Under the pieces are notes generated by a model. That model was not told where the DNA came from and ran no database searches. It worked only from the letters and a program-made list of their open reading frames with translations. The position numbers and the translations under genes were made by a program. From positions 62,001 to 126,000 of the forward strand of contig NZ_JAJKFK010000012.1 in the NCBI RefSeq assembly GCF_021653975.1: a DNA stretch of 64,000 nt, written 5' to 3'. Source of the DNA: Amycolatopsis sp. GM8 (GTDB lineage Bacteria > Actinomycetota > Actinomycetes > Mycobacteriales > Pseudonocardiaceae). Each line of letters opens with the position of its first letter. Position 1 is the stretch's first letter. Shown here one piece after another: positions 43,692-52,721 of the stretch.

Positions 43692-43732
43692 TCTCCTAAA
43701 GCGCTGTAGCAGGTTCGAATCCTGCCGGGGGC
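43692..43732 (+). repeat. Right attachment repeat (attR), tRNA-Arg 3' fragment
   Basis: It contains tctcctaaagcg (43692–43703), a diverged 5-nt segment where the tRNA has 6 nt, then 24 bp identical to the 3' end of tRNA-Arg(CCT). The 5' half of a tRNA is absent upstream, so this is a fragment and not a gene. It is the expected product of integration at the tRNA 3' end. Confidence 0.8.
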
Positions 43733-44090
43733 GCCATTCGTGACCCACATGCGTTCTGCTCTGCGACGGCCTGAGCTTGGTCGTGTTCGGGCGAGGGCAA
43801 GGTCGTTGGCTCGGTGATCGCAATCGGTCGTTTGCGGTATGAACGCCTGGCGGGGTTCGATGGCATCTCGATCATGAGTGTCACATGAAGAACGCGCGCG
43901 TCGCCGGCCGGGAGGAGGGCGAGCGGCTGCTCCGTGGTCAGGCTACGGAGGCATCCTCGTCCGCGGGCTGGATGATGGCCGCCCCGATCGGCCTCCTACG
44001 TCTGCTGGTCGGAGAAGGCGGCGCGGATCACCAACGCGACATGGCTCAGTGGCAACGGGTTCATCGTCGTCGATCGGGTGTAGGGACACC
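43733..44090. other. Stretch outside the island, no confident gene
   Basis: This lies between attR and the hxlR-like stop. Possible gene debris: a short plus-strand frame ending at 44088 reads ITNATWLSGNGFIVVDRV, which looks protein-like but lacks a start or domain. Nothing else was recognised. Confidence 0.4.
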
Positions 44091-44507
44091 TCACCCTCTG
44101 GCGGCGGGGGCGGCTTGGGCGTCGCTGGTCGCGTTGGCGCGGTCGATCTGGGCCATGTGCTCCTCGGCCCATGTCCGGAACGCCGCCAGCGGGACCTCGA
44201 GCGACGAGCCCAGGTCGGTGAGCCGGTAATGCACGCTTGGCGGCACGGTCGCCTCCACCCGGCGGGTGGCGAGGCCGTCGCGGACCAGGCTGTGCAGGGT
44301 CACCGACAGCATTTTCTGTGAGACACCAGGCATCCGCCGCCGCAACTCGGCGAAACGCACCTCGTGCGGGGCCGCCTCCGCGAGGACCTTGACCGCCATT
44401 GACGTCCATTTCGTGCCGATACGGTCCAACAGCCGGCGGGTCGGGCACTCGGGATCGAACAAGTCACCACGCCTACCTTCCGCCGAGCGCGCCCGCTGGG
44501 AGGTCAC
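44091..44507 (-). CDS. HxlR-family transcriptional regulator
   Basis: The protein is 138 aa from GTG 44507; a TTG 45 nt upstream is possible. The winged-helix signature is clear: CPTRRLLDRIGTKWTSMAVKVLAE, then VRFAELRRRMPGVSQKMLSVTLHSLVRDGLATR and the beta wing VHYRLTDLG. HxlR proteins typically regulate a divergent detoxification or oxidoreductase gene, here the hydrolase at 44606. Confidence 0.9.
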   Translation of the reverse strand: MTSQRARSAEGRRGDLFDPECPTRRLLDRIGTKWTSMAVKVLAEAAPHEVRFAELRRRMPGVSQKMLSVTLHSLVRDGLATRRVEATVPPSVHYRLTDLGSSLEVPLAAFRTWAEEHMAQIDRANATSDAQAAPAARG

Positions 44508-44557
44508 CTGGAACTCACCACCTGTGGGAAAGGTGCCGTCTTGGCAGCACAACCGAA

Positions 44558-44591
44558 GTTACTTACCGTTCGCTGGTAACCAATGGTAACC
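44558..44591. promoter_or_regulatory. Putative HxlR operator
   Basis: In the divergent intergenic region, GTTAC (44558–44562) is inverted relative to GTAAC (44576–44580). GGTAACC is directly repeated at 44575 and 44585 (10-bp period). The site ends 14 bp before the hydrolase GTG and should be reachable by the divergent regulator. Confidence 0.45.
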
Positions 44592-44605
44592 ACCCTGGAG
44601 ACGAC

Positions 44606-45484
44606 GTGCCCGGAACCACTTCTCCACGCCACAGCGCCGACATCGTGCTGCGACGGATCACCACCAACGGCATCCAAGCCAACGTGGCCGTTGCCGGCAC
44701 CGGGCCGGCAGTCCTGCTGCTGCACGGCTTCCCGCACACCTGGCGGCTCTGGACCGAGATCATCGGCCCGCTGGCCGAGCACCACCGGGTCATCGCCCCA
44801 GACCTGCGCGGGTTCGGCGCCAGCACCCGCGCGGCGGAAGGCTACGACGCGGGCACGCTGGCCGCCGACGCCGAAGGCATCCTCGACGCGCTCGCCGAAC
44901 CCACCGCCGCCGTGGTCGCCATCGACGCCGGCACCCCGGTCGCCTTCCTGCTCGCCATGCGCCGGCCGGATCTGGTACGGCGACTCGTCGTGATGGAGTC
45001 ACTGCTCGGCTCGCTGCCCGGCGCCGAAGACTTCCTCGCCAACGGCGCACCGTGGTGGTTCGGGTTCCACGCCGTTCCCGGCCTGGGTGAAACCGTCCTA
45101 ACCGGACACGAGGCCGAGTACATCGACTGGTTCCTCGCCGCAGGCACCCGCGGCCGCGGCGTACCACCGGACATCCGCAACGCCTTCACCAGCGCCCACA
45201 CCGGACACGACGCCCTACGTTGCGCCTTCGCCTACTACCGCGCCTTGCCGACCAGCGCACGTCAAATCAACCAGGCCGTGACAGCCGGCCGGCGGCTCAC
45301 CATGCCCACCATGGCGATCGGCGCACACCCGGTCGGCCGCACACTGGAACAGCAACTGCGCCCCGTCGCCGACAACCTCACCGGCCACCTCATTCAGGAC
45401 TGCGGCCACATCATTCCACTGGACCAGCCCCAGGAACTACTCCGCCTCCTGACACCCTTCCTCGCCACCGACCAGCGGATTTAG
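44606..45484 (+). CDS. Alpha/beta hydrolase (epoxide hydrolase/dehalogenase-like)
   Basis: The 292-aa protein starts with GTG preceded by CTGGAG. It has LLLHGFPHTWRLW (oxyanion HG) and a nucleophile elbow reading VVAIDAGTPVAFLLA. There the nucleophile position is Asp, as in epoxide hydrolases and haloalkane dehalogenases, rather than Ser. The catalytic His is in QDCGHIIPLDQP. A helical cap lies between. It is probably induced through the divergent HxlR regulator. The substrate is unknown. Confidence 0.82.
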   Translation: MPGTTSPRHSADIVLRRITTNGIQANVAVAGTGPAVLLLHGFPHTWRLWTEIIGPLAEHHRVIAPDLRGFGASTRAAEGYDAGTLAADAEGILDALAEPTAAVVAIDAGTPVAFLLAMRRPDLVRRLVVMESLLGSLPGAEDFLANGAPWWFGFHAVPGLGETVLTGHEAEYIDWFLAAGTRGRGVPPDIRNAFTSAHTGHDALRCAFAYYRALPTSARQINQAVTAGRRLTMPTMAIGAHPVGRTLEQQLRPVADNLTGHLIQDCGHIIPLDQPQELLRLLTPFLATDQRI

Positions 45485-45506
45485 GTTCGTATGCTGGTCG
45501 CCGGGT

Positions 45507-48032
45507 TCAAAGACGGGGGTCGACCGGGTCGGATTCCAGTGCCAGCACGGCGAATACGCATTCGTGCACGCGCCACAACGGTTCCCCGCGCGCAACCCGC
45601 TGTAGTGCTTCCAGGCCCAGCGCGTACTCCCGCAGCGCGAGCGCGCGCTTGCGGTTGACGCTCCGCTCCCGCAGCCGCGAGAGGTTCTCCTCCAGGGTGT
45701 AGTCGGGGCCGTAGATGATCCGCAGGTACTCCCGGCCGCGTACCTTCACGCCCGGCTGCACGAGCCCCCGTGTGCCGCGCGTCAGGTTCGCGGCCGGTTT
45801 CACGACCATGCCTTCGCCACCGGCCGAGGTGAGTTCCTGCCACCACGCGGTGCCCGCCGCGACCGAGTCCTCGTCGGTGGTGTCCACCGTCAGCGTCCTG
45901 GTTGGTGTGAACAGTGCGGGATCTGCAGCGGTCAACCGTTCCGCGAGCGCCAGGTGCCAGGAGTGTGGGCGCTCATGGTGCGCCGCGCCCTCGGATGCCA
46001 GCACCTGGAACGGCGCGAGCCGAACCCCGTCGAGGCCCTCGGTCGGCCAGCAGTATCGCCGGTACGCGGCCCGGTACGCCTCCACAGTGGACGTTCGGGC
46101 TTCGGTGCGGGCCAACAGTTCGCCCACGTCGACGCCGCGCGACATCGCCGAGGCCAGCGCCTCCGTGGCGACGGGCAGCGCGGCCTGCGCGGCGGCCCCG
46201 ACCGACGCGTACTGGTCGGCGATCAGCTGGCCCGCCTTGAGACTCCACGGCATCAGCTCGGCGTCGAGCAGGAGCCAGCCGGTGTCCAGTTCGGACCACA
46301 GGCCCGCCGCCGTAACCGCGTCCCGTACCCGGGCCAGCAGCGCGTCGCTCTCGCCACCGCGGAAGAACGGCCGTCCGGTCCGCGTGTAAACCACACCGGA
46401 CCCGTCGGTGCCAAACCGTCGCGGTGCAACGGTTTCGTGTCGGCAGACGAGTACGACCGCGCGCGAGCCCATGTGCTTTTCCTCGCACACCACGGACTGC
46501 ACGCCCGCCGAGCGGAACTCGGCGAACGCCTGCCCCGGATGCTCCAGGTGGCCCTCCACGGTGGACGTCGCGCTGGGCGACATCGTCGGCGGCAGATACA
46601 ACAGCCACCGCGGGTCGGTCGCGAACCGGCTCATCACTTCGAGCGCCGCCGCGGACTGCTCGGCGGACACGCCGACGCGCCCGTGGTGCTGGGTCTGCAC
46701 GACCCGCTTCCCGGTGACGTCCGCCAGCTCCAAGGTTGCGGGCTCACGATGACGCGTCGCGGACGGCGGCAGATCTTCGGGCGGCAACAGCGGCTTGATC
46801 GACTCGTACCAGACCTTCTTCGCCTTGACCGAGACGACTTCACGCTCCGGATAGCGCAACGCGGTCAGCTTGCCGCCGAACACGCAGCCGGTGTCGAGAC
46901 ACATCGTGCCGTTGACCCATTCGACCTCCGGGGTCGGTGTATGTCCATAAAGGACCATCGCGTTCCCCCGGTAGTCCCGCGCCCACGGCTGGCGCACCGG
47001 CAGCCCGTACTCGTCGGTCTCGCCGGTGGTGTCGCCGTACAACGCGGTGCTGCGGACCCGCCCAGAAGCGCGGCCGTGGAACCGTTCGGGCAGCCCGGCG
47101 TGCGCGACGACGAGTTTCCCGCCGTCCAGCACGTAATGCGCGATGAGGCCGTCGCAGAAGGAATCAACTTTCGCGCGGAACTCGTCGCCGGCGGCGGCGA
47201 GCTGCTCCAGCGATTCGGCCAGCCCGTGCGAAACCTGGACGCGCCGCCCACGCAGTGCCCGCACGAGCTTCTGTTCGTGGTTGCCGCACACCACCAGCGC
47301 GTACCCGCGCTCGACCATGTCCATCACGATCCGCAGCACGCCAGGAGTGTCGGGACCGCGGTCGACGAGATCACCGAGGAACACCGCGGTCCGGCCCTCG
47401 GGATGCCCCGCGCCGGCAACGTATCCGAGCTCGGCGAGCAGTTCTTCCAGCTCCTCGCGGCACCCGTGCACATCACCGATCACGTCGAACGGACCGGTCA
47501 GCTCCCGCCGGTCGTTGAGTAGCGGTTCGATGACGATCTCGGCCTCCGCGACCTCCTCCTCGGAGCGCAGGACGTGCACCCGCCGGAAACCCTCACGCTG
47601 CAAGGTCTTCAGCGAGCGCCGCAGATTCTGCCGGTGCCGCCTGATCACATGCGTGCCGAAGTCGCGGTCCGGCCGGGAGGCGTTGCGCGCGACGCAAAGC
47701 TGCTCCGGCAGGTCGAGCACGATCGCGGTGGGAAGCACGTCGTGCTCCTTCGCGAGCCGGATCAGCGCGGCACGGTCCGGTGCCTGCACGTTGGTCGCGT
47801 CGATCACGGTCAGCCTGCCCGCGGCGAGCCGTTTGCCCGCCACGAAGTGCAGTGCCTCGAATGCGTCCTTCGAGGCCGCCTGGTCGTTCTCGTCATCGGA
47901 GACCAGGCCGCGGAAGGTGTCGCTGGAAAGCACCTGCGTCGGCGCGAAATGAGTACGCGCGAAGGTCGACTTGCCGGATCCCGAGGCACCGACGAGCGCG
48001 ACGAGGGACATGTCGGGGATGGTCAGCTTCAT
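45507..48032 (-). CDS. pnkp: Bacterial polynucleotide kinase-phosphatase-ligase Pnkp
   Basis: The 841-aa trifunctional RNA-repair enzyme has three domains. The N-terminal 5'-OH kinase has GASGSGKS (15–22). The central metallophosphatase, which removes 2',3'-cyclic phosphates, has GDVHG (186–190), GDLVDRGP (220–227) and GNHE (250–253). The C-terminal ligase/adenylyltransferase has the nucleotidyl Lys in EKHMGSR (K519). Length compares with 870 aa in Clostridium thermocellum Pnkp. Its ATG overlaps the hen1 stop by 4 nt. Together Hen1 and Pnkp repair and mark RNAs cut by ribotoxins. Confidence 0.95.
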   Translation of the reverse strand: MKLTIPDMSLVALVGASGSGKSTFARTHFAPTQVLSSDTFRGLVSDDENDQAASKDAFEALHFVAGKRLAAGRLTVIDATNVQAPDRAALIRLAKEHDVLPTAIVLDLPEQLCVARNASRPDRDFGTHVIRRHRQNLRRSLKTLQREGFRRVHVLRSEEEVAEAEIVIEPLLNDRRELTGPFDVIGDVHGCREELEELLAELGYVAGAGHPEGRTAVFLGDLVDRGPDTPGVLRIVMDMVERGYALVVCGNHEQKLVRALRGRRVQVSHGLAESLEQLAAAGDEFRAKVDSFCDGLIAHYVLDGGKLVVAHAGLPERFHGRASGRVRSTALYGDTTGETDEYGLPVRQPWARDYRGNAMVLYGHTPTPEVEWVNGTMCLDTGCVFGGKLTALRYPEREVVSVKAKKVWYESIKPLLPPEDLPPSATRHREPATLELADVTGKRVVQTQHHGRVGVSAEQSAAALEVMSRFATDPRWLLYLPPTMSPSATSTVEGHLEHPGQAFAEFRSAGVQSVVCEEKHMGSRAVVLVCRHETVAPRRFGTDGSGVVYTRTGRPFFRGGESDALLARVRDAVTAAGLWSELDTGWLLLDAELMPWSLKAGQLIADQYASVGAAAQAALPVATEALASAMSRGVDVGELLARTEARTSTVEAYRAAYRRYCWPTEGLDGVRLAPFQVLASEGAAHHERPHSWHLALAERLTAADPALFTPTRTLTVDTTDEDSVAAGTAWWQELTSAGGEGMVVKPAANLTRGTRGLVQPGVKVRGREYLRIIYGPDYTLEENLSRLRERSVNRKRALALREYALGLEALQRVARGEPLWRVHECVFAVLALESDPVDPRL

Positions 48033-49414
48033 GCCGCGGCCTCCTTCGCGGTGAAAACGGCGAGCTGGGTCGGCGGGCCGAGGTCGGGGTCCTCGACGCC
48101 GACGGGCAGGTATCGAACCGCGTAGCCGTACCGCGCGGCCACAGCCGATGCCCACGACCGGAACTGCTCGCGTGTCCATTCGAAACGGTGGTCGGCGTGC
48201 CGGAACGCGCCGGCGGCCAACGTTTCGAAGCGCACGTTGTACTCCGAGTTCGGCGTGGTCACCACGACGGTGCCCGGACGCGCGACGGAGAACACCGCGT
48301 GTTCCATCGCGGGCAGGCGCTCCTCCTCGATGTGCTCGATGACCTCCATCAACACGGCGGCGTCGTACCCGGACAGCGACGGGTCCGTGTAGGTCAGCGC
48401 GGACTGCCGCAACGTGACCCGCTCGCGCGCGTGCTCGGGCACGCGATCGAGCTTCAGCCTGCGCTCGGCCAGGTCGAGCACACGTGCCGACACGTCGAGC
48501 CCGACGATCTCGGTGAAGGACGGTTCCGACATCAACACCTTGAGCAGCGCGCCGCCGCCACAGCCGAGGTCGAGCACACGCCGCGCGCCCGCGCCGCGCA
48601 GCGTCGCGAGCACCGCGCCCTGGCGCTGCACGGCCAGTGGCTGCGGCTGGTCCGGCGCCTCCGTCACGAGCGGCTCGGCGAGCACCTCGTCGGGATCGGA
48701 TTCGGCGAGGCGCTCGAGCGCGTAGTTGACGTAGACCCGGCGATGCACGAGGTACCGCTTGGCGATGAGCTCGCGTTCCGGGTGCTCGCTGAGCCAGCCT
48801 TCGCCCATGCGCAGCAGCTTGTCGGCCTCGTCCTGGTTCACCCAGTAATGCTTGGTGCCGTCGAGCGCGGGCAGCAGCACGTAGAGATGGCGCAGCGCGT
48901 CCGCGAGCCGGACGGTGCCGGACAAGGTCAGGTCGATGTACCGGGACTCTCCCCAGTCCGGGAACTCCGGATCGAGCGGGGCGACGGTGCCGGAAACGGT
49001 CCATCCCAACGGTTCGAACAAGCGCTTGACGACATCGAGACCGGCCCGCGCGGACAGCGACGGCACCCGGATCGTCAACGGGATCGCCTGCGCGGCGAGT
49101 TCGGGCCGCGCGTCGCAGCGGCCGGTCATCGCCGTGGTGAACACGGCGCGCAACGCGACCGCGAGCTGCGAGCCCGCCGCGTAGGGACGGTCGTTGACGT
49201 ACTGGGTGAGCTCGTCGCGACGATCACGCACCATCGCGACCGGATCGAGCTCGATCATCAGCGCCGCCGTGCACTCCCGCTCCGTCGCGCGCGGGTAGAA
49301 CACGTGCGCGGTGCCCGCCGAGATCGGGAAGGACTGAACCCGATCCGGGTGCTTGTGCAACAGGAAACCCAGCTCGGTCGCCGGCTGGTGAGTGGTGCTG
49401 ATCATGAGGAGCAC
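48029..49414 (-). CDS. hen1: Hen1, 3'-terminal RNA ribose 2'-O-methyltransferase
   Basis: The 461-aa protein has an N-terminal Pnkp-interacting domain (ATELGFLLHKHPDRVQSF; ELDPVAMVRD). The C-terminal SAM methyltransferase has LDLGCGGG (281–288), the metal-binding MEVIEH (E357, E360, H361) and RHADHRFEW (H406/H409). It methylates the 2'-OH at the 3' end of cleaved RNA before Pnkp ligation, preventing re-cleavage. The GTG start gives MLLMISTT, the usual family N-terminus. Confidence 0.94.
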   Translation of the reverse strand: MLLMISTTHQPATELGFLLHKHPDRVQSFPISAGTAHVFYPRATERECTAALMIELDPVAMVRDRRDELTQYVNDRPYAAGSQLAVALRAVFTTAMTGRCDARPELAAQAIPLTIRVPSLSARAGLDVVKRLFEPLGWTVSGTVAPLDPEFPDWGESRYIDLTLSGTVRLADALRHLYVLLPALDGTKHYWVNQDEADKLLRMGEGWLSEHPERELIAKRYLVHRRVYVNYALERLAESDPDEVLAEPLVTEAPDQPQPLAVQRQGAVLATLRGAGARRVLDLGCGGGALLKVLMSEPSFTEIVGLDVSARVLDLAERRLKLDRVPEHARERVTLRQSALTYTDPSLSGYDAAVLMEVIEHIEEERLPAMEHAVFSVARPGTVVVTTPNSEYNVRFETLAAGAFRHADHRFEWTREQFRSWASAVAARYGYAVRYLPVGVEDPDLGPPTQLAVFTAKEAAA

Positions 49415-49530
49415 CCGGGCAGTGTGTCAAAAGAATCGGGACCGCACAGCTGGTTTTGCACCGAGAACCCGAAGCCGGCGTGGCCAGTCGTGCTGAACTC
49501 GAGTGGTCACGCACTGTCCACGGTGGTGGA

Positions 49531-50019
49531 TCAGTGGGTCTGGCCGACCAGCTTCGCCAGATTGTCCATTTCGTTCTCTCGCCCCATGACCAGTCGCTGT
49601 GTCCACTCCGCGTCGTGCATGGGCTCGATGGTCATCGTGACTTCGGTGCCTTCGCCGGTGGGGCGCAGGTCGACCTCGGTGAGGACTTCGTAGGGCGCCA
49701 CGTCGGGCACGAAGTCCACCAGGGTTGTGTAGCACAGGCGACTGGTCGGTGTGATCTCGGTGAATGTCTTGTGCGACTGCGTTTCCAGCGGTAGGCCGTT
49801 GTTGCGCATGAACTCGACCTGTTCCGCCGCGGTGGCGGTCATCGTGTAGACGAGCTTGCCGTCCGGGCGCAGGTCGAGTTCGTCGACACGGACGGTGAAA
49901 CCGTCCGGTGCCCACCACTGCTGGATGCCCGCCCCGGTCGTCCACAGCTCCCACACCCGCTCCACCGGTGCGGTGTAGGTGCGCTGGATCCGGATCGGCG
50001 ACTCGGACTTGCTGGTCAT
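49531..50019 (-). CDS. SRPBCC/AHSA1-domain protein
   Basis: The 162-aa protein starts with IQRTYTAPVERVWELWTTGAGIQQWWAPDGF and has a VDLRPTGEGTEVTMTIEPM strand and a C-terminal helix. This is a START-like fold of the Aha1/polyketide-cyclase group that binds hydrophobic ligands. It is 61 bp downstream of the sigma-factor gene on the same strand, a pairing common in actinobacteria. The ligand is unknown. Confidence 0.85.
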   Translation of the reverse strand: MTSKSESPIRIQRTYTAPVERVWELWTTGAGIQQWWAPDGFTVRVDELDLRPDGKLVYTMTATAAEQVEFMRNNGLPLETQSHKTFTEITPTSRLCYTTLVDFVPDVAPYEVLTEVDLRPTGEGTEVTMTIEPMHDAEWTQRLVMGRENEMDNLAKLVGQTH

Positions 50020-50080
50020 GTTGGCTCCTGTTCGTTGTCACGACCGTGTCGCCCATACCGACGCACGAGCACCCGCCGAC

Positions 50081-51430
50081 TCATCGGCCGGCCCCCGGCA
50101 GGGTCAGCGGCAGGCCGAACGCCGGCAGCAGGTGCGACTCGAACGTGGTGATCTCCACGATCCGCCCGCCCTCGATGCGCAACACATCCAACAATTGCGC
50201 CCGGTACACCGCCGTGCCCGGGCGCCGCACATAGCCGGCCGCGGCCGGCATCCGGTTCGCCTGTACCGGCAGGTACCGCCATTGCCCGAAGTACCTCGGC
50301 GACGACGGGTCGAACACCGGCCCGACCTGCCGCATGATCGCGTCACGGCCGACGAACCACACCGGGTTGGGCGGCATGGTCAGCACCGCGTCCTCACGCA
50401 GCATCCCCACCATCGCGGCTGCGTCAGCCGCCTCGGCCGCCGCCATGTAGCGCCGCAACACCGCACGCTCCTCCGCGCTGACCTGGTGTGGCGTCCAGTC
50501 GGTGCGTCGCTCGGGCAGCCGTTCCCGCAGCGTGGGCCGCGCGCGTTGCAGCGCGCTGTTGACTCCTGCCACGGTCATCCCCAGGGTGTTCGCGGTGTCC
50601 TCGGCGGGCCAGCCGAGTACGTCGCGCATGATCAGGACCGCGCGCTGCCGGGACGGCAGGAACTGGATCGCGGCCAGGAACACGAGCTCGATCGTTTCGC
50701 GGGACACGGCCGCCAGGTCCGGCCCGACGTCATCGGCGGGGACCTGGTCCAGCAGTTCGTCGGGGTAGGGCTGCAGCCAGGCGAGCCGGGGCGGTGGCGC
50801 GCCCTCGCCCGAGTCGATCCCGGGCACCGGCTCGTAACGCTGTGGCCGGCGGGTGTGGCGGCGCAGGAAGTCCAGGCAGGTGTTGGTGGCGATCCGGTAC
50901 AGCCACGTGCGCACCGACGCGCGGCCCTCGAATGCCTCCCGGCTGCGCCACGCCTTGAGCAGGGTCTCCTGCACCAGGTCCTCGGCGTCGTCGTACGAGG
51001 ACACCATCCGGTAACAGTGCACCCGCAATTCCGCGCGGTACGGCTCCACCAGCCCGGCGAACGTCCCCTCGTCCACGGCCAGCGCGGGCCGCGATTCCGT
51101 CACTCCGGCCGGCGTGACGTTTTCCGCACCCGCCGCCTCGCTCGCCAGCCGGGCGATCCGGCGCAGCCGCCCAACCTGCGACGACAGGGCGTTGACGCCC
51201 GAGTAGAACGTGTCCGGCGGGCTGAGCGCCAGGTCCTTCACCTGCCGCTCGATGGTCGTGACCAGCTCCGTCACGGCCTGCTCCCCGGCCCCGGTCCGCC
51301 GCGCCCGGTACGCCCGCTGCCGGCACGCGGCCGAGCAGTACACCGCACCCCGGCCACGGTTCCGTGCCGGCAGCGGCCGACCGCACACCCCACATGCCCC
51401 CACGCCCAAGACCTGACTCCCGATCGTCAC
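50081..51430 (-). CDS. ECF-like sigma factor with N-terminal zinc ribbon and SnoaL-like C-terminus
   Basis: The protein is 449 aa from GTG 51430 (start uncertain). The N-terminal ~40 residues carry CGVCGRPLPARN…YCSAACRQRAYRARR, a CxxC/CxxxC zinc-finger. A ~70-residue linker follows, then sigma region 2 (YRMVSSYDDAEDLVQETLLKAW) and region 4 (LPSRQRAVLIMRDVLGWPAEDTANTLG). The C-terminal ~130-residue domain (MVGMLREDAVLTMPPNPVWFVG) is SnoaL-like, as in ECF41/ECF56-type factors controlled in cis. The added zinc ribbon is unusual. No anti-sigma gene is adjacent. Confidence 0.85.
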   Translation of the reverse strand: MTIGSQVLGVGACGVCGRPLPARNRGRGAVYCSAACRQRAYRARRTGAGEQAVTELVTTIERQVKDLALSPPDTFYSGVNALSSQVGRLRRIARLASEAAGAENVTPAGVTESRPALAVDEGTFAGLVEPYRAELRVHCYRMVSSYDDAEDLVQETLLKAWRSREAFEGRASVRTWLYRIATNTCLDFLRRHTRRPQRYEPVPGIDSGEGAPPPRLAWLQPYPDELLDQVPADDVGPDLAAVSRETIELVFLAAIQFLPSRQRAVLIMRDVLGWPAEDTANTLGMTVAGVNSALQRARPTLRERLPERRTDWTPHQVSAEERAVLRRYMAAAEAADAAAMVGMLREDAVLTMPPNPVWFVGRDAIMRQVGPVFDPSSPRYFGQWRYLPVQANRMPAAAGYVRRPGTAVYRAQLLDVLRIEGGRIVEITTFESHLLPAFGLPLTLPGAGR

Positions 51431-51591
51431 ACCATCCCGCGTTACGTAATTCCTACCGCACGGCATGCACCCGGGGTGGACAACCCGGGCGATCCCGCCC
51501 GTTCGCGTGTCGTAGCCGACGCCGGCTCGACGAGCACGGCGGTCGCCTCTACCAGCAACTAGCATTGTCGGCCTCGTGGAGGAGGGGACGT

Positions 51592-52713
51592 ATGACGCTG
51601 TACACCGACATTCCGACCCGGTCCGAGATCGATGCGCTTTGGCAGGCCGAGGCTCCGGCCGCCGTCTCGATCTATTTGGAGACCACCCCCGAGTCGTCGG
51701 GTGAGGCGGAGCGGATCGCCTACAAGAATGCCGTGCGGGAGGCGCTGACCCAGGTGGGGGACGCCGACAAGGAGGAACTCACCGGCCTGGCCGAGCAGCT
51801 CGGCGTGCTCGACGACGCGGGGTCCGAGGAGTTCTGGCGGCACCAGGCCCGCAGCCTCGCGGTATTCGCCGGATCGGCGTCGCTGCGCAGCTTCCGGCTG
51901 CCGAACCGGCTCACGCCGGTCGTGGTCGGCGGGAACCGGTTCTACGTCAAGCCGCTCATGCGTGCCGTGACGTTCCCGCAGACCGCGTTCGTGCTGGCGC
52001 TCGCGCAGGGGTCGGTCCGGCTGCTGGAAACGACGCCCGACACCCCGCCGCGCGAGGTTCAGGTGCCGGAACTCCCGGCGGACGTGGCGAGCGCCGTCGG
52101 CAAGTCGTCGATCAAGGACCGGGCGCCGATCCGCCGGGTGCAGGGCACGGAAGGCCAGAAACTGCGGATGGCGCAGTTCTCCCGGCAGGTCGACAGTGCG
52201 TTGCGCGAGGTGTTGCCCGGCCACGGCGTGCCGCTGGTCGTCGCCGCGACCGAGCCGCTCGACGCGATCTTCCGCGCCCACTGCCGATACCCCGACCTGG
52301 TGCCGTACAGCGTGCCCGGCAACCCGGAGGCCCGCGGCGACGCCGAACTGGTCACGGCTGCCCGAGCGGTCCTCGACCGCTGGTACGCCGATCAGCTGGA
52401 GAAGGACAAGCAGACCTTCGCCGAGCGCGCCGAACAGGGCCGTACCTCCATCGACGTCGCCGAGCTCGCTCACTTCGCCACCCGTGGCGCCGTGGACACG
52501 CTGTTCGTCGATATCGACGCCGCCGTCCCCGGCGAAATCGACGAGTTCGGCGAGGTGACTTTCGCGGCCCAGCAGGCAGGTTCGGGTGGTGTCGTGGGCG
52601 AAATCGCCCGCCGCGCCTGGCTTTCCGGCGCCCGCCTGCTCGCGGTCCGGCACGAGGACGTGCCCGGAGGTGGCGATGTCGCGGGGATCCTGCGGTACGC
52701 GCCCACCGCGTAG
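51592..52713 (+). CDS. baeRF-family (release-factor-1-like) protein
   Basis: The 373-aa product has the start SEIDALWQAEAPAAVSIYLETTPES, the central domain ALAQGSVRLLETTPDTPPREV and the C-terminal eL30-like domain GAVDTLFVDIDAAVPGEIDEF. These resemble bacterial proteins of the archaeo-eukaryotic release factor superfamily, thought to act at stalled or hibernating ribosomes. GGAGGAGGGG precedes the ATG. It converges on the FHA gene with an 8-bp gap. Confidence 0.72.
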   Translation: MTLYTDIPTRSEIDALWQAEAPAAVSIYLETTPESSGEAERIAYKNAVREALTQVGDADKEELTGLAEQLGVLDDAGSEEFWRHQARSLAVFAGSASLRSFRLPNRLTPVVVGGNRFYVKPLMRAVTFPQTAFVLALAQGSVRLLETTPDTPPREVQVPELPADVASAVGKSSIKDRAPIRRVQGTEGQKLRMAQFSRQVDSALREVLPGHGVPLVVAATEPLDAIFRAHCRYPDLVPYSVPGNPEARGDAELVTAARAVLDRWYADQLEKDKQTFAERAEQGRTSIDVAELAHFATRGAVDTLFVDIDAAVPGEIDEFGEVTFAAQQAGSGGVVGEIARRAWLSGARLLAVRHEDVPGGGDVAGILRYAPTA

Positions 52714-52721
52714 CCGCGAGA

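Larger units (their letters stand above)
23957..43732. mobile_element. ~19.8-kb genomic island at tRNA-Arg(CCT)
   Basis: The island is bounded on the left by the 3' end of the intact tRNA gene and on the right by a copy of that 3' end. It holds the jetABCD operon, a sigma-like/WhiB-like pair, integrase fragments, a lipoprotein, an LGFP-repeat pseudoprotease, an ALF-repeat toxin-like protein and an ankyrin protein. Core-type metabolic genes resume outside. No intact integrase remains, so the island is probably fixed, or mobilisable only in trans. Confidence 0.75.

Noticed and set aside
43696-43884. Minus-strand frame ending APPAGFEPATAL
   Set aside because: This C-terminus is the usual spurious translation across a tRNA 3' end and here reflects the attR fragment.
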